Source of the DNA: an uncultured Aggregatibacter sp.
Lineage (GTDB): Bacteria; Pseudomonadota; Gammaproteobacteria; Enterobacterales; Pasteurellaceae
Length of the DNA: 64,000 nt
Direction: 5' to 3'
Assembly (NCBI RefSeq): GCF_901873365.1
Contig: NZ_CABFLM010000104.1
Coordinates: forward strand, 11,061-75,060
A program made the position numbers and the translations under genes. This document shows, piece after piece, positions 43,795-51,919 of this stretch (the stretch's first letter is position 1; each line of letters starts with the position of its first letter). Under the pieces are notes generated by a model. That model was given only the letters and a program-made list of their open reading frames with translations, had not been told where the DNA came from and made no database searches.

Positions 43795-44841
43795 TTACTG
43801 ATTTTTTAACAAGAAAATGCCTTGCTCGGAAAGATGCACATAGGCTTCTTGCAATGCCGGGTTGAACTGTTCCGGACGGCAGTTAATCAACAAATCTTGA
43901 CCATGCCATATCGCCACAACTTCCCAATGGTTGCCCATGTACACCGCACTTTTAATCGTGCAACGTTGGGCTTCTGTGCCGGTTTCATGGAGATAAACGG
44001 CTTCCGGGCGAACGCCAGCCAAACAATCACCGTCCGGTAAATTAAATTGCGCCGCATTATTTAAGGCAAGTTCATAGCCATGAATGTTAACGGTATTGCC
44101 TTGCAATTTTGCAGGGAAAATACTGGATTCGCCCATGAAGTTAGCCAAGAATAAGGAGTTCGGGCGTTGATACAGATCTTTTGCCGGTGCTTTTTGCATG
44201 ATTTTGCCTTTATTCATCACGATGACTTCATCCGATACCGCAAAGGCTTCCGTTTGGTCATGGGTAACGTATAAAGAGGTGATGCCAAGGCTTTGTTGTA
44301 ATTCACGGATTTTTTCCCGCATTGCGCGACGTAAGTTAGCATCAAGGTTACTTAAAGGCTCATCGAACAGTAAGACTTTTGGTTTGAGAACAAGCGCACG
44401 AGCAAGCGCCACACGTTGTTGTTGACCACCGGAAATTTGGTCCACATAACGATCTTCAAACCCAGCCAAATCCACCAATTCCAAGGCTTCTTTAACGCGC
44501 TGTTTACGCTCTTCCTTGCTGACGTTTTGCATGCGTAAGCCGTAGCCCACGTTATCGCCGATGCTCATGTGTGGGAATAATGCATAAGATTGGAACACGA
44601 TACAAATATCGCGATTTTGAATGGACGATTTGGTTACGTCTTCACCGTCAATGAAAATTTGTCCGGAGGTTGGGTTTTCAAGACCGGCAACTAAACGCAA
44701 GATGGTCGTTTTACCGCAACCGGATGGACCAAGCAACGTCACCATGGTGCCGCGTTTAATGGTTAAATCCAAATCATCAATTACCACAGATTTGCCAAAG
44801 GCTTTCGTGACATTTTTTAATACTAAGAAATCATTACTCAT
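43795..44841 (-). CDS. afuC: AfuC-type ABC transporter ATPase
   Basis: ATP-binding subunit of a FbpC/AfuC-class importer. The 348-residue product has Walker A GPSGCGKTT near residue 37, Q-loop VFQSYALFPHMS, signature ISGGQQQRVALARAL, Walker B LLFDEPLSNLDANLR, switch VTHDQTEA and a C-terminal regulatory domain as in FbpC and PotA. It starts 16 bases after the permease gene. Databases would label it ferric iron or sugar-phosphate; see the binding protein entries for the choice. Confidence 0.93.
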   Translation of the reverse strand: MSNDFLVLKNVTKAFGKSVVIDDLDLTIKRGTMVTLLGPSGCGKTTILRLVAGLENPTSGQIFIDGEDVTKSSIQNRDICIVFQSYALFPHMSIGDNVGYGLRMQNVSKEERKQRVKEALELVDLAGFEDRYVDQISGGQQQRVALARALVLKPKVLLFDEPLSNLDANLRRAMREKIRELQQSLGITSLYVTHDQTEAFAVSDEVIVMNKGKIMQKAPAKDLYQRPNSLFLANFMGESSIFPAKLQGNTVNIHGYELALNNAAQFNLPDGDCLAGVRPEAVYLHETGTEAQRCTIKSAVYMGNHWEVVAIWHGQDLLINCRPEQFNPALQEAYVHLSEQGIFLLKNQ

Positions 44842-44857
44842 ATTTTTTACCTACAAC

Positions 44858-46915
44858 TTAATTCATTTTTTTCGCTTTGGAACGGGAAATGCGGGTGTCA
44901 CCGACAATCCAGTCGAAGAACAAAATAATCGCCATCATTACCACAATTAAGATAGAGCCATATGCAATGGCAATCCCATACTCACCGTCTTCGACACGGT
45001 TTAGGATGTATGCGGTTGCTACACGGGTATCCGCAGTCACCAAGAAGATGATTGCACTTACTGTTGTCATGGCACGCACGAAACTGGTGACAAGTGCAGA
45101 AAGCAAGGCCGGTTTTAATAATGGTAACACGATATACCACAGGGTTTTCCATGAGCTACCTTTCAGAGAAAGAGAGGCCTCGTCTAAGGATTTATCGAGT
45201 TGTCCCAAGCCCGCAATCGCCGCACGCATACCAATTGGCAAATCACGCATCACCATGGAGATCACTACGATAATGCTGGTGCCGGTGATGTACATTGGCG
45301 CATTGTTAAAGGCAAGAATGTAAGAGACCCCCGCCACGGTGCCCGGTACGGCAAAACAAAGCATGGTTAAGAATTCGAGGGATTTTTTCCCTTGGAAGTC
45401 TTTACGCACCACAATATAGGCAATTAATAAACCAAAAATGGCGGTAAGTGGTGCCGCGATACCAGCGTAAATTAAGGTATTAATTAAGGAAGGCCATGCA
45501 CCATCACTCAATCCTTGTCCGAACAACATGGCATAGTTCTTCAAGGTTAAGGTATAGTCCACCCCCCAGTTGACGGTGAAGCTTCCGTAGAAAATACTGC
45601 CGTATAAAGCAAGGTTGAAGATAACCCAAGAGCCGAGCATGAAAATAATCGTGTATTTCAAGCCGGCAGGGAGTTCTTGTACATCGCCGCGATAAGATTT
45701 ACCGGAAACGGTCACATAAGAGCGGTTACCAATCCATAAATATTGAATGATAAAAATCGCCAAGGAGAAGATTAACAACATGGAGCCAAGGGTACTGGCG
45801 GAGGCGTAATCTAATTGTGAACCGGCAATATAGAAGTAAATTTGCGTTGCAATCACATCGAAGCTACCACCCAACACCAACGGGTTACTAAAGTCGGCGA
45901 GCGATTGGATGAACACGATGAGGAACGAGTTCGCCAAGGCAGGGCGCAGTAACGGGAAAATGATGTTATAGAAGGTTTGATAACGGTTAGCACGCAACGT
46001 ATAAGACGCTTCTTCAATGGACGGATGCACGGATTTTAATGCGCCATCTAAAATCATGAAGGAAATTGGCGCAAATGCCAAAATTTGTGCAATGGCGATA
46101 CCGTTAAAACCGTATAACCAGTTGTGGTTGGTGAAACCGAAATTGGTGGATAAAAACTCGGTCACATAACCGGAACGACCCAGCATTAAAGTCACCCCTA
46201 ACCCAACGACAAACGGTGGTGTAACAATCGGCAAAATAGAGAAGATTTTACCGATAAATGCGGTACGGCGCGCAATACGGGTCGTGTAAAGAGCAAAGGC
46301 TAAACCGAACACCGTAGAAACGATACCCACGAAACCGGATAGGAATAAGGAGTTACTGATGACGCGCACAATGTAGCTTTGCGTCAAAATACGCATTACT
46401 TGTTGTGGGGCAAAGGTGTCCCCGTCGTAGAACATAGAGACAAAAATCGCCAAGGTTGGATACACGATGAAGAAAAAAATCAGCAAAATAATGCAAAGCA
46501 GAGATGCGATAATAAATTTATCGCCTTGCATGATTTTCAACTTGGCAAGCGATAGCGTGGCAAGTGCGGTGAAACCGATGAGTAAAACGATGACCGAATA
46601 ACCCATACTGATTTTTAACACGCTCGCACTGATAAAGGTGAATAGTGTGGCTATTGCCAGTAAGTAAAGTTCCGCTTTAGCTTGGGTATTGGCGGGTAAT
46701 TTTAGCCACGGCAACAAACCGTATAAAATCACCGGTAAGAACCAAAAGGCGGTAATGTTAAAAGACGACCACCCCATGGCATCGTAGAATTCATCGGCAG
46801 TGCTATCGAACAAACCGTAATCTAGGGCGTGGGAAGGTAAAACCAAGTATGCAATTAAGGATAAAATGATCCAAAAATGAGCAGAATGTGTTATTGGAAG
46901 TTTGTTTGCGTTCAT
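44858..46915 (-). CDS. afuB: AfuB-type ABC transporter permease, fused double domain
   Basis: From ATG at 46915 (GAGG upstream) the product has 685 residues with about twelve to fourteen transmembrane segments. It carries two binding-protein-dependent permease domains in one chain: EEASYTLRANRYQTFYNIIFP near the middle and DEASLSLKGSSWKTLWYIVLP near the end, both matching the EAA loop that contacts the ATPase. The fused layout and the long N-terminal extension are typical of FbpB/AfuB. It lies between the binding proteins and the ATPase in one transcript. Confidence 0.93.
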   Translation of the reverse strand: MNANKLPITHSAHFWIILSLIAYLVLPSHALDYGLFDSTADEFYDAMGWSSFNITAFWFLPVILYGLLPWLKLPANTQAKAELYLLAIATLFTFISASVLKISMGYSVIVLLIGFTALATLSLAKLKIMQGDKFIIASLLCIILLIFFFIVYPTLAIFVSMFYDGDTFAPQQVMRILTQSYIVRVISNSLFLSGFVGIVSTVFGLAFALYTTRIARRTAFIGKIFSILPIVTPPFVVGLGVTLMLGRSGYVTEFLSTNFGFTNHNWLYGFNGIAIAQILAFAPISFMILDGALKSVHPSIEEASYTLRANRYQTFYNIIFPLLRPALANSFLIVFIQSLADFSNPLVLGGSFDVIATQIYFYIAGSQLDYASASTLGSMLLIFSLAIFIIQYLWIGNRSYVTVSGKSYRGDVQELPAGLKYTIIFMLGSWVIFNLALYGSIFYGSFTVNWGVDYTLTLKNYAMLFGQGLSDGAWPSLINTLIYAGIAAPLTAIFGLLIAYIVVRKDFQGKKSLEFLTMLCFAVPGTVAGVSYILAFNNAPMYITGTSIIVVISMVMRDLPIGMRAAIAGLGQLDKSLDEASLSLKGSSWKTLWYIVLPLLKPALLSALVTSFVRAMTTVSAIIFLVTADTRVATAYILNRVEDGEYGIAIAYGSILIVVMMAIILFFDWIVGDTRISRSKAKKMN

Positions 46916-46981
46916 ACAACCTCGCATTAGTAGAAAAGTAAAGCAATGCAACAGTGCATTGCTTCTTTAATTTTACTACAA

Positions 46982-48016
46982 TTATTTGGCTAATTTGACA
47001 TCATCGACCCATTTAGTAATGAGGCGTTTACGTAAATCGGTGGCGCCGTATTTGTCAAAATCATAGTTAATCAGGTTAACGGATTTAAAATCTAACGCAT
47101 AAGGCGATTGTTGTGCCGTGGTATTGGTTAAAATGGAATAGGCTTCGCCTTTTTGCCATGTTAATTCTTGCGCTTCTTTAGATAGTGCCCAATCCACGAA
47201 AAGTTTGGCATTTTCAAGATTGCGTGCGCCTTTGATCACGCTGACACCGCCGATTTCATAACCAGTTCCTTCGCAAGGCACTACTAATTCAACCGGAGCA
47301 CCTTTGGCTTTTTCTAACGAATATTCGTGTAAAAAGCCGATACCGATTGCCGTTTCGCCACGGGCGGTGTTACGGGTTGCTGTGTTACCGGATTTGGTAT
47401 ATTGCGAGACGTTTTTATTTAACGCTTTCAAATACTTGAAGGCTTCTTCTTCGCCCCAAAGCTGAATATACGTGGCTAATTGAGTGTAGCCGGTTCCTGA
47501 GCTTTGTGGATCCGCCGCTTGAATTTCATTGCGATACATTGGATCGGCTAAATCTTTCCAGCATTTTGGTATTGGCAAATTGAGTTTTTGTAAACGTTCA
47601 GGGTTCACACCAAAACCTAACACACCAAGATAGATAGCAGAGGAATAGTTACCTTTCGTTTTGGCCGGATCACGGAATTGTTCAACAATTTGTGGCAGAT
47701 TTGGTGATTTATACGGTTCCAACAAGCCCATTTCACCCGCTTGGGAATGCGGATCCATTGTACCGCCATACCAAACGTCACCTTGAGGGTTATCTTTTTC
47801 CGCATCGATTTTGGCTAAGATAGTGCCCGTGCCGCCACGAATAAAACTGGTTTTTACATCATATTTTTTCTCAAATGCCATGGCTTCTTGCTCGCACATG
47901 GTGTTTTGCGCACTGCAATAAATAACTAAGCGACCTTTTGCCGCTGCATTGCCACTTAATAACATCCCACCGAGTACAACACCTGAAAGCGCTAACGCAA
48001 TTTTTGAGAGTTTCAT
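46982..48016 (-). CDS. afuA: AfuA-type periplasmic substrate-binding protein, copy 1
   Basis: Binding protein of the same ABC system. From ATG at 48016 (AAGGAG ten bases upstream) it has 344 residues, with a signal peptide ending GNAAA; the much longer frame to 48145 has no family support. It has the AfuA start KGRLVIYCSAQNTMCE, then GGTGTILAKIDAEKDNPQGD and VWYGGTMDPHSQAGEMGLLE. FbpA-type ferric binders have a Tyr-Tyr pair near the C-terminal third; no Tyr-Tyr occurs here. The AfuABC systems of Actinobacillus and Citrobacter bind hexose and heptose phosphates, and this copy is very like those in opening and motif. About two-thirds identical by eye to the next gene. Confidence 0.9.
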   Translation of the reverse strand: MKLSKIALALSGVVLGGMLLSGNAAAKGRLVIYCSAQNTMCEQEAMAFEKKYDVKTSFIRGGTGTILAKIDAEKDNPQGDVWYGGTMDPHSQAGEMGLLEPYKSPNLPQIVEQFRDPAKTKGNYSSAIYLGVLGFGVNPERLQKLNLPIPKCWKDLADPMYRNEIQAADPQSSGTGYTQLATYIQLWGEEEAFKYLKALNKNVSQYTKSGNTATRNTARGETAIGIGFLHEYSLEKAKGAPVELVVPCEGTGYEIGGVSVIKGARNLENAKLFVDWALSKEAQELTWQKGEAYSILTNTTAQQSPYALDFKSVNLINYDFDKYGATDLRKRLITKWVDDVKLAK

Positions 48017-48122
48017 TTCAACACTCCTTTGTTTTTGATGTCGAGGTAACGCACTTTTGTTGATGTGCGTCCTAATGATGGCGATAGGCTCACGCCGCGA
48101 GGCACGAGCCATCAATATAAGA

Positions 48123-48164
48123 AAAGTGCGGTGAGAAAAATACAAGAATTTTCGACCGCACTTT
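48123..48164 (-). terminator. Uptake-sequence hairpin between the two afuA copies
   Basis: AAAGTGCGGT (48123-48132) and ACCGCACTTT (48155-48164) flank a 22-base loop, 7 bases past the stop of afuA copy 2. On the minus strand it is followed by CTTTTCTTATATT. It may let most transcripts end after the first binding protein, giving it in excess, or may stabilise its mRNA. Confidence 0.6.
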
Positions 48165-48170
48165 AGCGTG

Positions 48171-49211
48171 TTATTTCGCTAATTTAACCTCTTGTACCCA
48201 TTTTTCAATTAAGGCTTTGCGTTGTTCGGCAGCACCGTATTTTTCAAAGTCATAATTGATAAGATTCAATTTGTTTGGATCAAACGCCGTTGGGGATTGT
48301 TCTGCTGTTGTATTCGTTAAGATTTGTAAGGATTCGCCTTGTTTCCATGCCAATTCTTGACCTTCTTTAGACAACGCCCAATCCACGAATAATTTCGCGT
48401 TGTCGATATTGCGTGCACCTTTTAAGATGCTCACGCCACCTAATTCATAGCCGGTGCCTTCACATGGCACCACGAGTTCCAATGGTGCGCCATTGCGTTT
48501 TTCAAGTGCGTAATCGTGTAAGAAACCGATACCAACAACCGCTTCACCGCGAGCCGCGTTACGGGATGGGGTGACGCCGGATTTGGTGTATTGGGAAACG
48601 TTTGGATGTAAAGCTTTTAAGAAATCAAAGGCTTTGTCTTCGCCCCAAAGTTGTACGAACGTGGCAAGCGCAGTATAGGCTGTACCGGCACTTTGAGGGT
48701 CAGCAATTTGTACTTCGCCTTTCAAACGTGGATCCGTTAAGTCTTTCCAGCATTTCGGCACTTCTTTGATGCCTAATATTTCCAGACGTTCTGTGTTCAC
48801 GCCGAAACCTAAAATCCCCATGTAAATGGCGGATACATAGTTGCCTTTGGTTTTTGCCGGATCACGGAAACGTTCTACGATTTCATCAATATGTTTGGAT
48901 TTGTAAGGTTCGATTAAACCTAATTCAGCCGCTTGCGCTTGCGGGTCGAATGTACCACCGAACCATACGTCGGCTTGTGGGTTATTTTTTTCCGCTTCTA
49001 CTTTGGCAAAGGTACTGCCTGAGCCGTTACGAATAAAGGAGGTTTTGACATCATATTTTTCACCGAATGCCTTGGTGGTGGTTTCACATAAAATGTTCGT
49101 CGCACTACAATACACGACTAAACGTCCTTTTGCCGTTGCAGCTTGTGATGCGAGTAATCCACCGGCTAAAAGTGCGGTTGAAATTGCAAGAGAAAGTGAT
49201 TTTAGTTTCAT
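48171..49211 (-). CDS. afuA: AfuA-type periplasmic substrate-binding protein, copy 2
   Basis: The promoter-proximal binding protein, 346 residues with a signal peptide ending QAATA; the signal-peptide Thr-Ala-Leu is encoded by an uptake sequence. It parallels copy 1 throughout: KGRLVVYCSATNILCE, NGSGSTFAKVEAEKNNPQAD, VWFGGTFDPQAQAAELGLIE, GNYVSAIYMGILGFGVNTERL and VPCEGTGYELGGVSILKGA. Differences fall in binding-site-near stretches, such as GGTGTI/GSGSTF and TMDPHSQAGEM/TFDPQAQAAEL, so the two copies may differ in ligand. No Tyr-Tyr pair. One cysteine pair near each N-terminus (CSA..xxCE) is conserved. Start ATG at 49211 follows AAGAGG. A CRP box lies upstream. Confidence 0.9.
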   Translation of the reverse strand: MKLKSLSLAISTALLAGGLLASQAATAKGRLVVYCSATNILCETTTKAFGEKYDVKTSFIRNGSGSTFAKVEAEKNNPQADVWFGGTFDPQAQAAELGLIEPYKSKHIDEIVERFRDPAKTKGNYVSAIYMGILGFGVNTERLEILGIKEVPKCWKDLTDPRLKGEVQIADPQSAGTAYTALATFVQLWGEDKAFDFLKALHPNVSQYTKSGVTPSRNAARGEAVVGIGFLHDYALEKRNGAPLELVVPCEGTGYELGGVSILKGARNIDNAKLFVDWALSKEGQELAWKQGESLQILTNTTAEQSPTAFDPNKLNLINYDFEKYGAAEQRKALIEKWVQEVKLAK

Positions 49212-49285
49212 GTTGTACCTCTTTATTGTTCATAAAATGAAAATGTAATACGAAATGCGCTCAAGCAAGTGCTTTCGAGGTTTGC

Positions 49286-49328
49286 ATGTTACATAAAATA
49301 CCCCTCAATTAATGTGAGAAGTCTCACA
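49286..49328 (-). promoter_or_regulatory. CRP-dependent promoter of the Afu operon
   Basis: TGTGAGAAGTCTCACA (49313-49328) is an exact match to TGTGA-N6-TCACA. On the minus strand a TAACAT hexamer (49291-49286) lies 32 bases past its centre, the spacing of a class II CRP promoter, and the start codon of afuA copy 2 is a further 75 bases downstream. No Fur box was seen. The divergent udk gene could also be affected. Confidence 0.75.
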
Positions 49329-49474
49329 AAACGAAGAATTTTATGAGCGAATATGTTGCGTAAAAAATTAATTGTATAAAAATTGTTTGTAAATGGATCT
49401 ATTTATGTCAAAAAAACGCTTTTTTCTTTATAATTTCGCTAATTTATTTACTCAATGAGAGAAAGGGAAACGGT

Positions 49475-50125
49475 ATGTCAGAGCATCAAGCATCATCTTG
49501 TATTATTATCGCCATTGCAGGCGCTTCGGCTTCAGGAAAAAGTTCTATCGCCTCTACGGTGCACAAAGAGCTTTGTCATGAATTAGGCTGTGAAGAAATC
49601 GGTATTATTGCAGAAGATAGTTATTACAAAGATCAAAGCCACTTAGAGATGTCTGAACGGGTCAAAACCAACTATGACCACCCAAATTCTATGGACCGTG
49701 ATTTGCTTATTGCCCATTTGAAAGCCTTAAAAGCCGGCAACGCCGTTGATATTCCCGTGTATAGTTATGTGGAGCATACCCGAACCGATGAAGTGACCCA
49801 TTTCACGCCAAAACGTATTGTGATTTTAGAGGGGATTTTATTACTCACAGACGAACGTGTACGCCAGTTGGCAGATATTTCCGTGTTTATTGATACGCCG
49901 TTAGATATTTGCTTTATTCGTCGTTTACAGCGCGACATGGAAGAGCGTGGACGCACCTTGCAATCCGTCATTGATCAATATCGTGCTACTGTGCGTCCGA
50001 TGTTCCTGCAATTTATCGAACCCTCTAAACAACACGCTGACATTGTGATCCCACGCGGAGGGAAAAACCGCATTGCGATCAATATGTTAAAAGCGCAAAT
50101 TATGCAATTATTAAGTCAAAAATAG
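49475..50125 (+). CDS. udk: Uridine/cytidine kinase
   Basis: Phosphorylates uridine and cytidine in pyrimidine salvage. The 216-residue product (213 in E. coli) has the P-loop AGASASGKSSIA, EDSYYKDQSHL, the DHPNSMDRDLL block, IVILEGILLL and FIRRLQRDMEERGR. Start ATG at 49475 follows AAGGGAAACGGT. First gene of udk-dcd-asmA-like-sotB, an order shared in part with E. coli (udk, dcd, asmA). Confidence 0.96.
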   Translation: MSEHQASSCIIIAIAGASASGKSSIASTVHKELCHELGCEEIGIIAEDSYYKDQSHLEMSERVKTNYDHPNSMDRDLLIAHLKALKAGNAVDIPVYSYVEHTRTDEVTHFTPKRIVILEGILLLTDERVRQLADISVFIDTPLDICFIRRLQRDMEERGRTLQSVIDQYRATVRPMFLQFIEPSKQHADIVIPRGGKNRIAINMLKAQIMQLLSQK

Positions 50126-50134
50126 GAGCCTTGC

Positions 50135-50719
50135 ATGAGATTATGTGATACCGACATTGAGCGTTATCTGGATGAAGGCTTGATTTCTCTGAATCCACGA
50201 CCGTCTAACGATAAAATTAATGGCGCGACGATTGATGTTCGTTTGGGGAATTCTTTTCGCGTGTTTCGTGAACATTCCGCGCCTTATATTGATTTAAGTG
50301 GGCCGAAAGAAGAAGTCTCCGCGCAGTTAGAGTCGGTTATGAGCGATGAAATTATTATTGCTGATGATGAAGCGTTCTTTTTGCACCCCGGTGTACTTGC
50401 CCTTGCTACCACCTTGGAGTCGGTGAAACTGCCTGCCAATATTATCGGTTGGTTGGACGGTCGTTCTTCTTTAGCGCGTTTGGGTTTAATGGTGCATGTG
50501 ACGGCACATCGTATCGATCCGGGTTGGGAAGGCAAAATTGTGTTGGAGTTTTATAATTCCGGTAAATTGCCGTTGGCGTTGCGTCCGAATATGGTGATTG
50601 GCGCCTTGAGTTTTGAAGTGTTAAGTGGTGCAGCGGCACGTCCGTATAACAGCCGTAAAGACGCTAAATACAAAAATCAACAAAACGCGGTTGCCAGTCG
50701 CATTGACGAGGATAAATAA
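50135..50719 (+). CDS. dcd: dCTP deaminase
   Basis: Converts dCTP to dUTP, the main source of dTMP in enterobacteria. The 194-residue product matches E. coli Dcd (193). It starts MRLCDTDIERYLDEG, has NGATIDVRLGNSFRVF, the catalytic Glu in VHVTAHRIDPGWEGKIVLEFYNSG and the nucleotide-binding WLDGRSSLARLGL. AGGAG precedes the start; the stop abuts the next gene (TAAATG). Confidence 0.96.
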   Translation: MRLCDTDIERYLDEGLISLNPRPSNDKINGATIDVRLGNSFRVFREHSAPYIDLSGPKEEVSAQLESVMSDEIIIADDEAFFLHPGVLALATTLESVKLPANIIGWLDGRSSLARLGLMVHVTAHRIDPGWEGKIVLEFYNSGKLPLALRPNMVIGALSFEVLSGAAARPYNSRKDAKYKNQQNAVASRIDEDK

Positions 50720-51919
50720 ATGAAAAAGATCGCCCTGATGACGTTGGTCGTGTTGTTGGCGATCTCAGCACTTTTTTACGTTCAACTGAATAAGCTGGAA
50801 AGTGCGGTCAGTACCAAATTAGCACAATATAAAACAGTTGTTCAAGATCTTCATATTGGCTTTTTCCCGCAGCCCTATGTGGCTTTTGATGGGGTTAAAC
50901 ACAACCAAGTGACTATCGGGAAGTTAACTGGGAAATTGAATTTTTCCACGTTAATTTCCGGCAATGTGCAACTTGCGCAGTTAGATATTCAAAAGATTCG
51001 TTTTTCCGATAAGGCACATAATGCAGCGAATATACAAATACATTTCTCCGATTTCAGTCTGGATAATATTCGCCAAGATCGCGTGCAATTCAATGGGCCT
51101 CAGTCCTTAACGCTTGAATGGGATAAACCATTATATGGTGATCTACAACGTTTTCATTTTCGTTTCAATAAAGGGGAAATTTCCCGATTCGCCGAAAAAG
51201 ACTTTGCGGTGGTGTTTGAAGACGCTGAGCTAAACCAACAACCGCTAGGCACTCTCCGTGCGGAAGTCGATTTATCCAAAGACACTAAATATGTTACCGC
51301 TGATATTATCTCGGATTGCGGTTTCGTTTGTATCGCACACCTAGATTATGCGAGCGTTCCCGATCAAAGTGCGGTCAGTTTTCGAGGCAAAAATTACCCT
51401 ATCGAACGTTTATTGGCGTTATTTAATTTCCCAAATACGCTCACCGGCAACACGGATTTTGACATTACCGCCGAGTTCGTTCAGTCGCGAATAAAAACCG
51501 GTAAATTCTATTTTAGTGCGCATGATGGCGAGTTATCCGGCGTGAATTTATTGGAACTTGCCGGGCAATATTTACCAATCAATTGGCAGAATGCCGAAGT
51601 TAAACAAAAAGACGCGATCAAAACGCCATATAAAAAATTTGTTATGAGTTCTATGCTTCAAGAGAATCAATTGAAGATTGACAAAATCCTGTTAAAAACC
51701 ACCGCACTTTCAGGGGAAGGAAGCGGTCAGGTAAACTTAAAATCCATGCAATGTGATGTGAATTTAACGCTTCGAGCAAATAATGAAAAATATTCGGAAT
51801 TTGTTCTGCCCCTGCGTTTCTTTAATAATTGCTACTCACCACAATATGAAGTGCTATTTGACAAAAACTTGCGCAATCAACTTAAAGATCTTCTTAAACG
51901 TAAATTAGGGCGGGAATAA
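50720..51919 (+). CDS. AsmA-like inner-membrane protein, short form
   Basis: The 399-residue product has one N-terminal membrane helix (about residues 4-22), then a mostly beta periplasmic part. Position right after dcd is where E. coli has asmA, and the tail (TTALSGEGSGQVNLKSMQCDVNLTLRA) resembles AsmA C-terminal repeats; AsmA-family proteins are linked to phospholipid transport to the outer membrane. E. coli AsmA has 617 residues, so a large middle part is missing or this is a distinct short branch. Three uptake sequences lie inside the gene. Identification rests on context plus weak similarity. Confidence 0.65.
   Translation: MKKIALMTLVVLLAISALFYVQLNKLESAVSTKLAQYKTVVQDLHIGFFPQPYVAFDGVKHNQVTIGKLTGKLNFSTLISGNVQLAQLDIQKIRFSDKAHNAANIQIHFSDFSLDNIRQDRVQFNGPQSLTLEWDKPLYGDLQRFHFRFNKGEISRFAEKDFAVVFEDAELNQQPLGTLRAEVDLSKDTKYVTADIISDCGFVCIAHLDYASVPDQSAVSFRGKNYPIERLLALFNFPNTLTGNTDFDITAEFVQSRIKTGKFYFSAHDGELSGVNLLELAGQYLPINWQNAEVKQKDAIKTPYKKFVMSSMLQENQLKIDKILLKTTALSGEGSGQVNLKSMQCDVNLTLRANNEKYSEFVLPLRFFNNCYSPQYEVLFDKNLRNQLKDLLKRKLGRE

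Noticed and set aside
46982..48145. Extended N-terminus of afuA copy 1 starting at 48145
   Set aside because: The extra 43 residues run over an uptake-sequence hairpin and hide the signal peptide; the ATG at 48016 has a good ribosome site.
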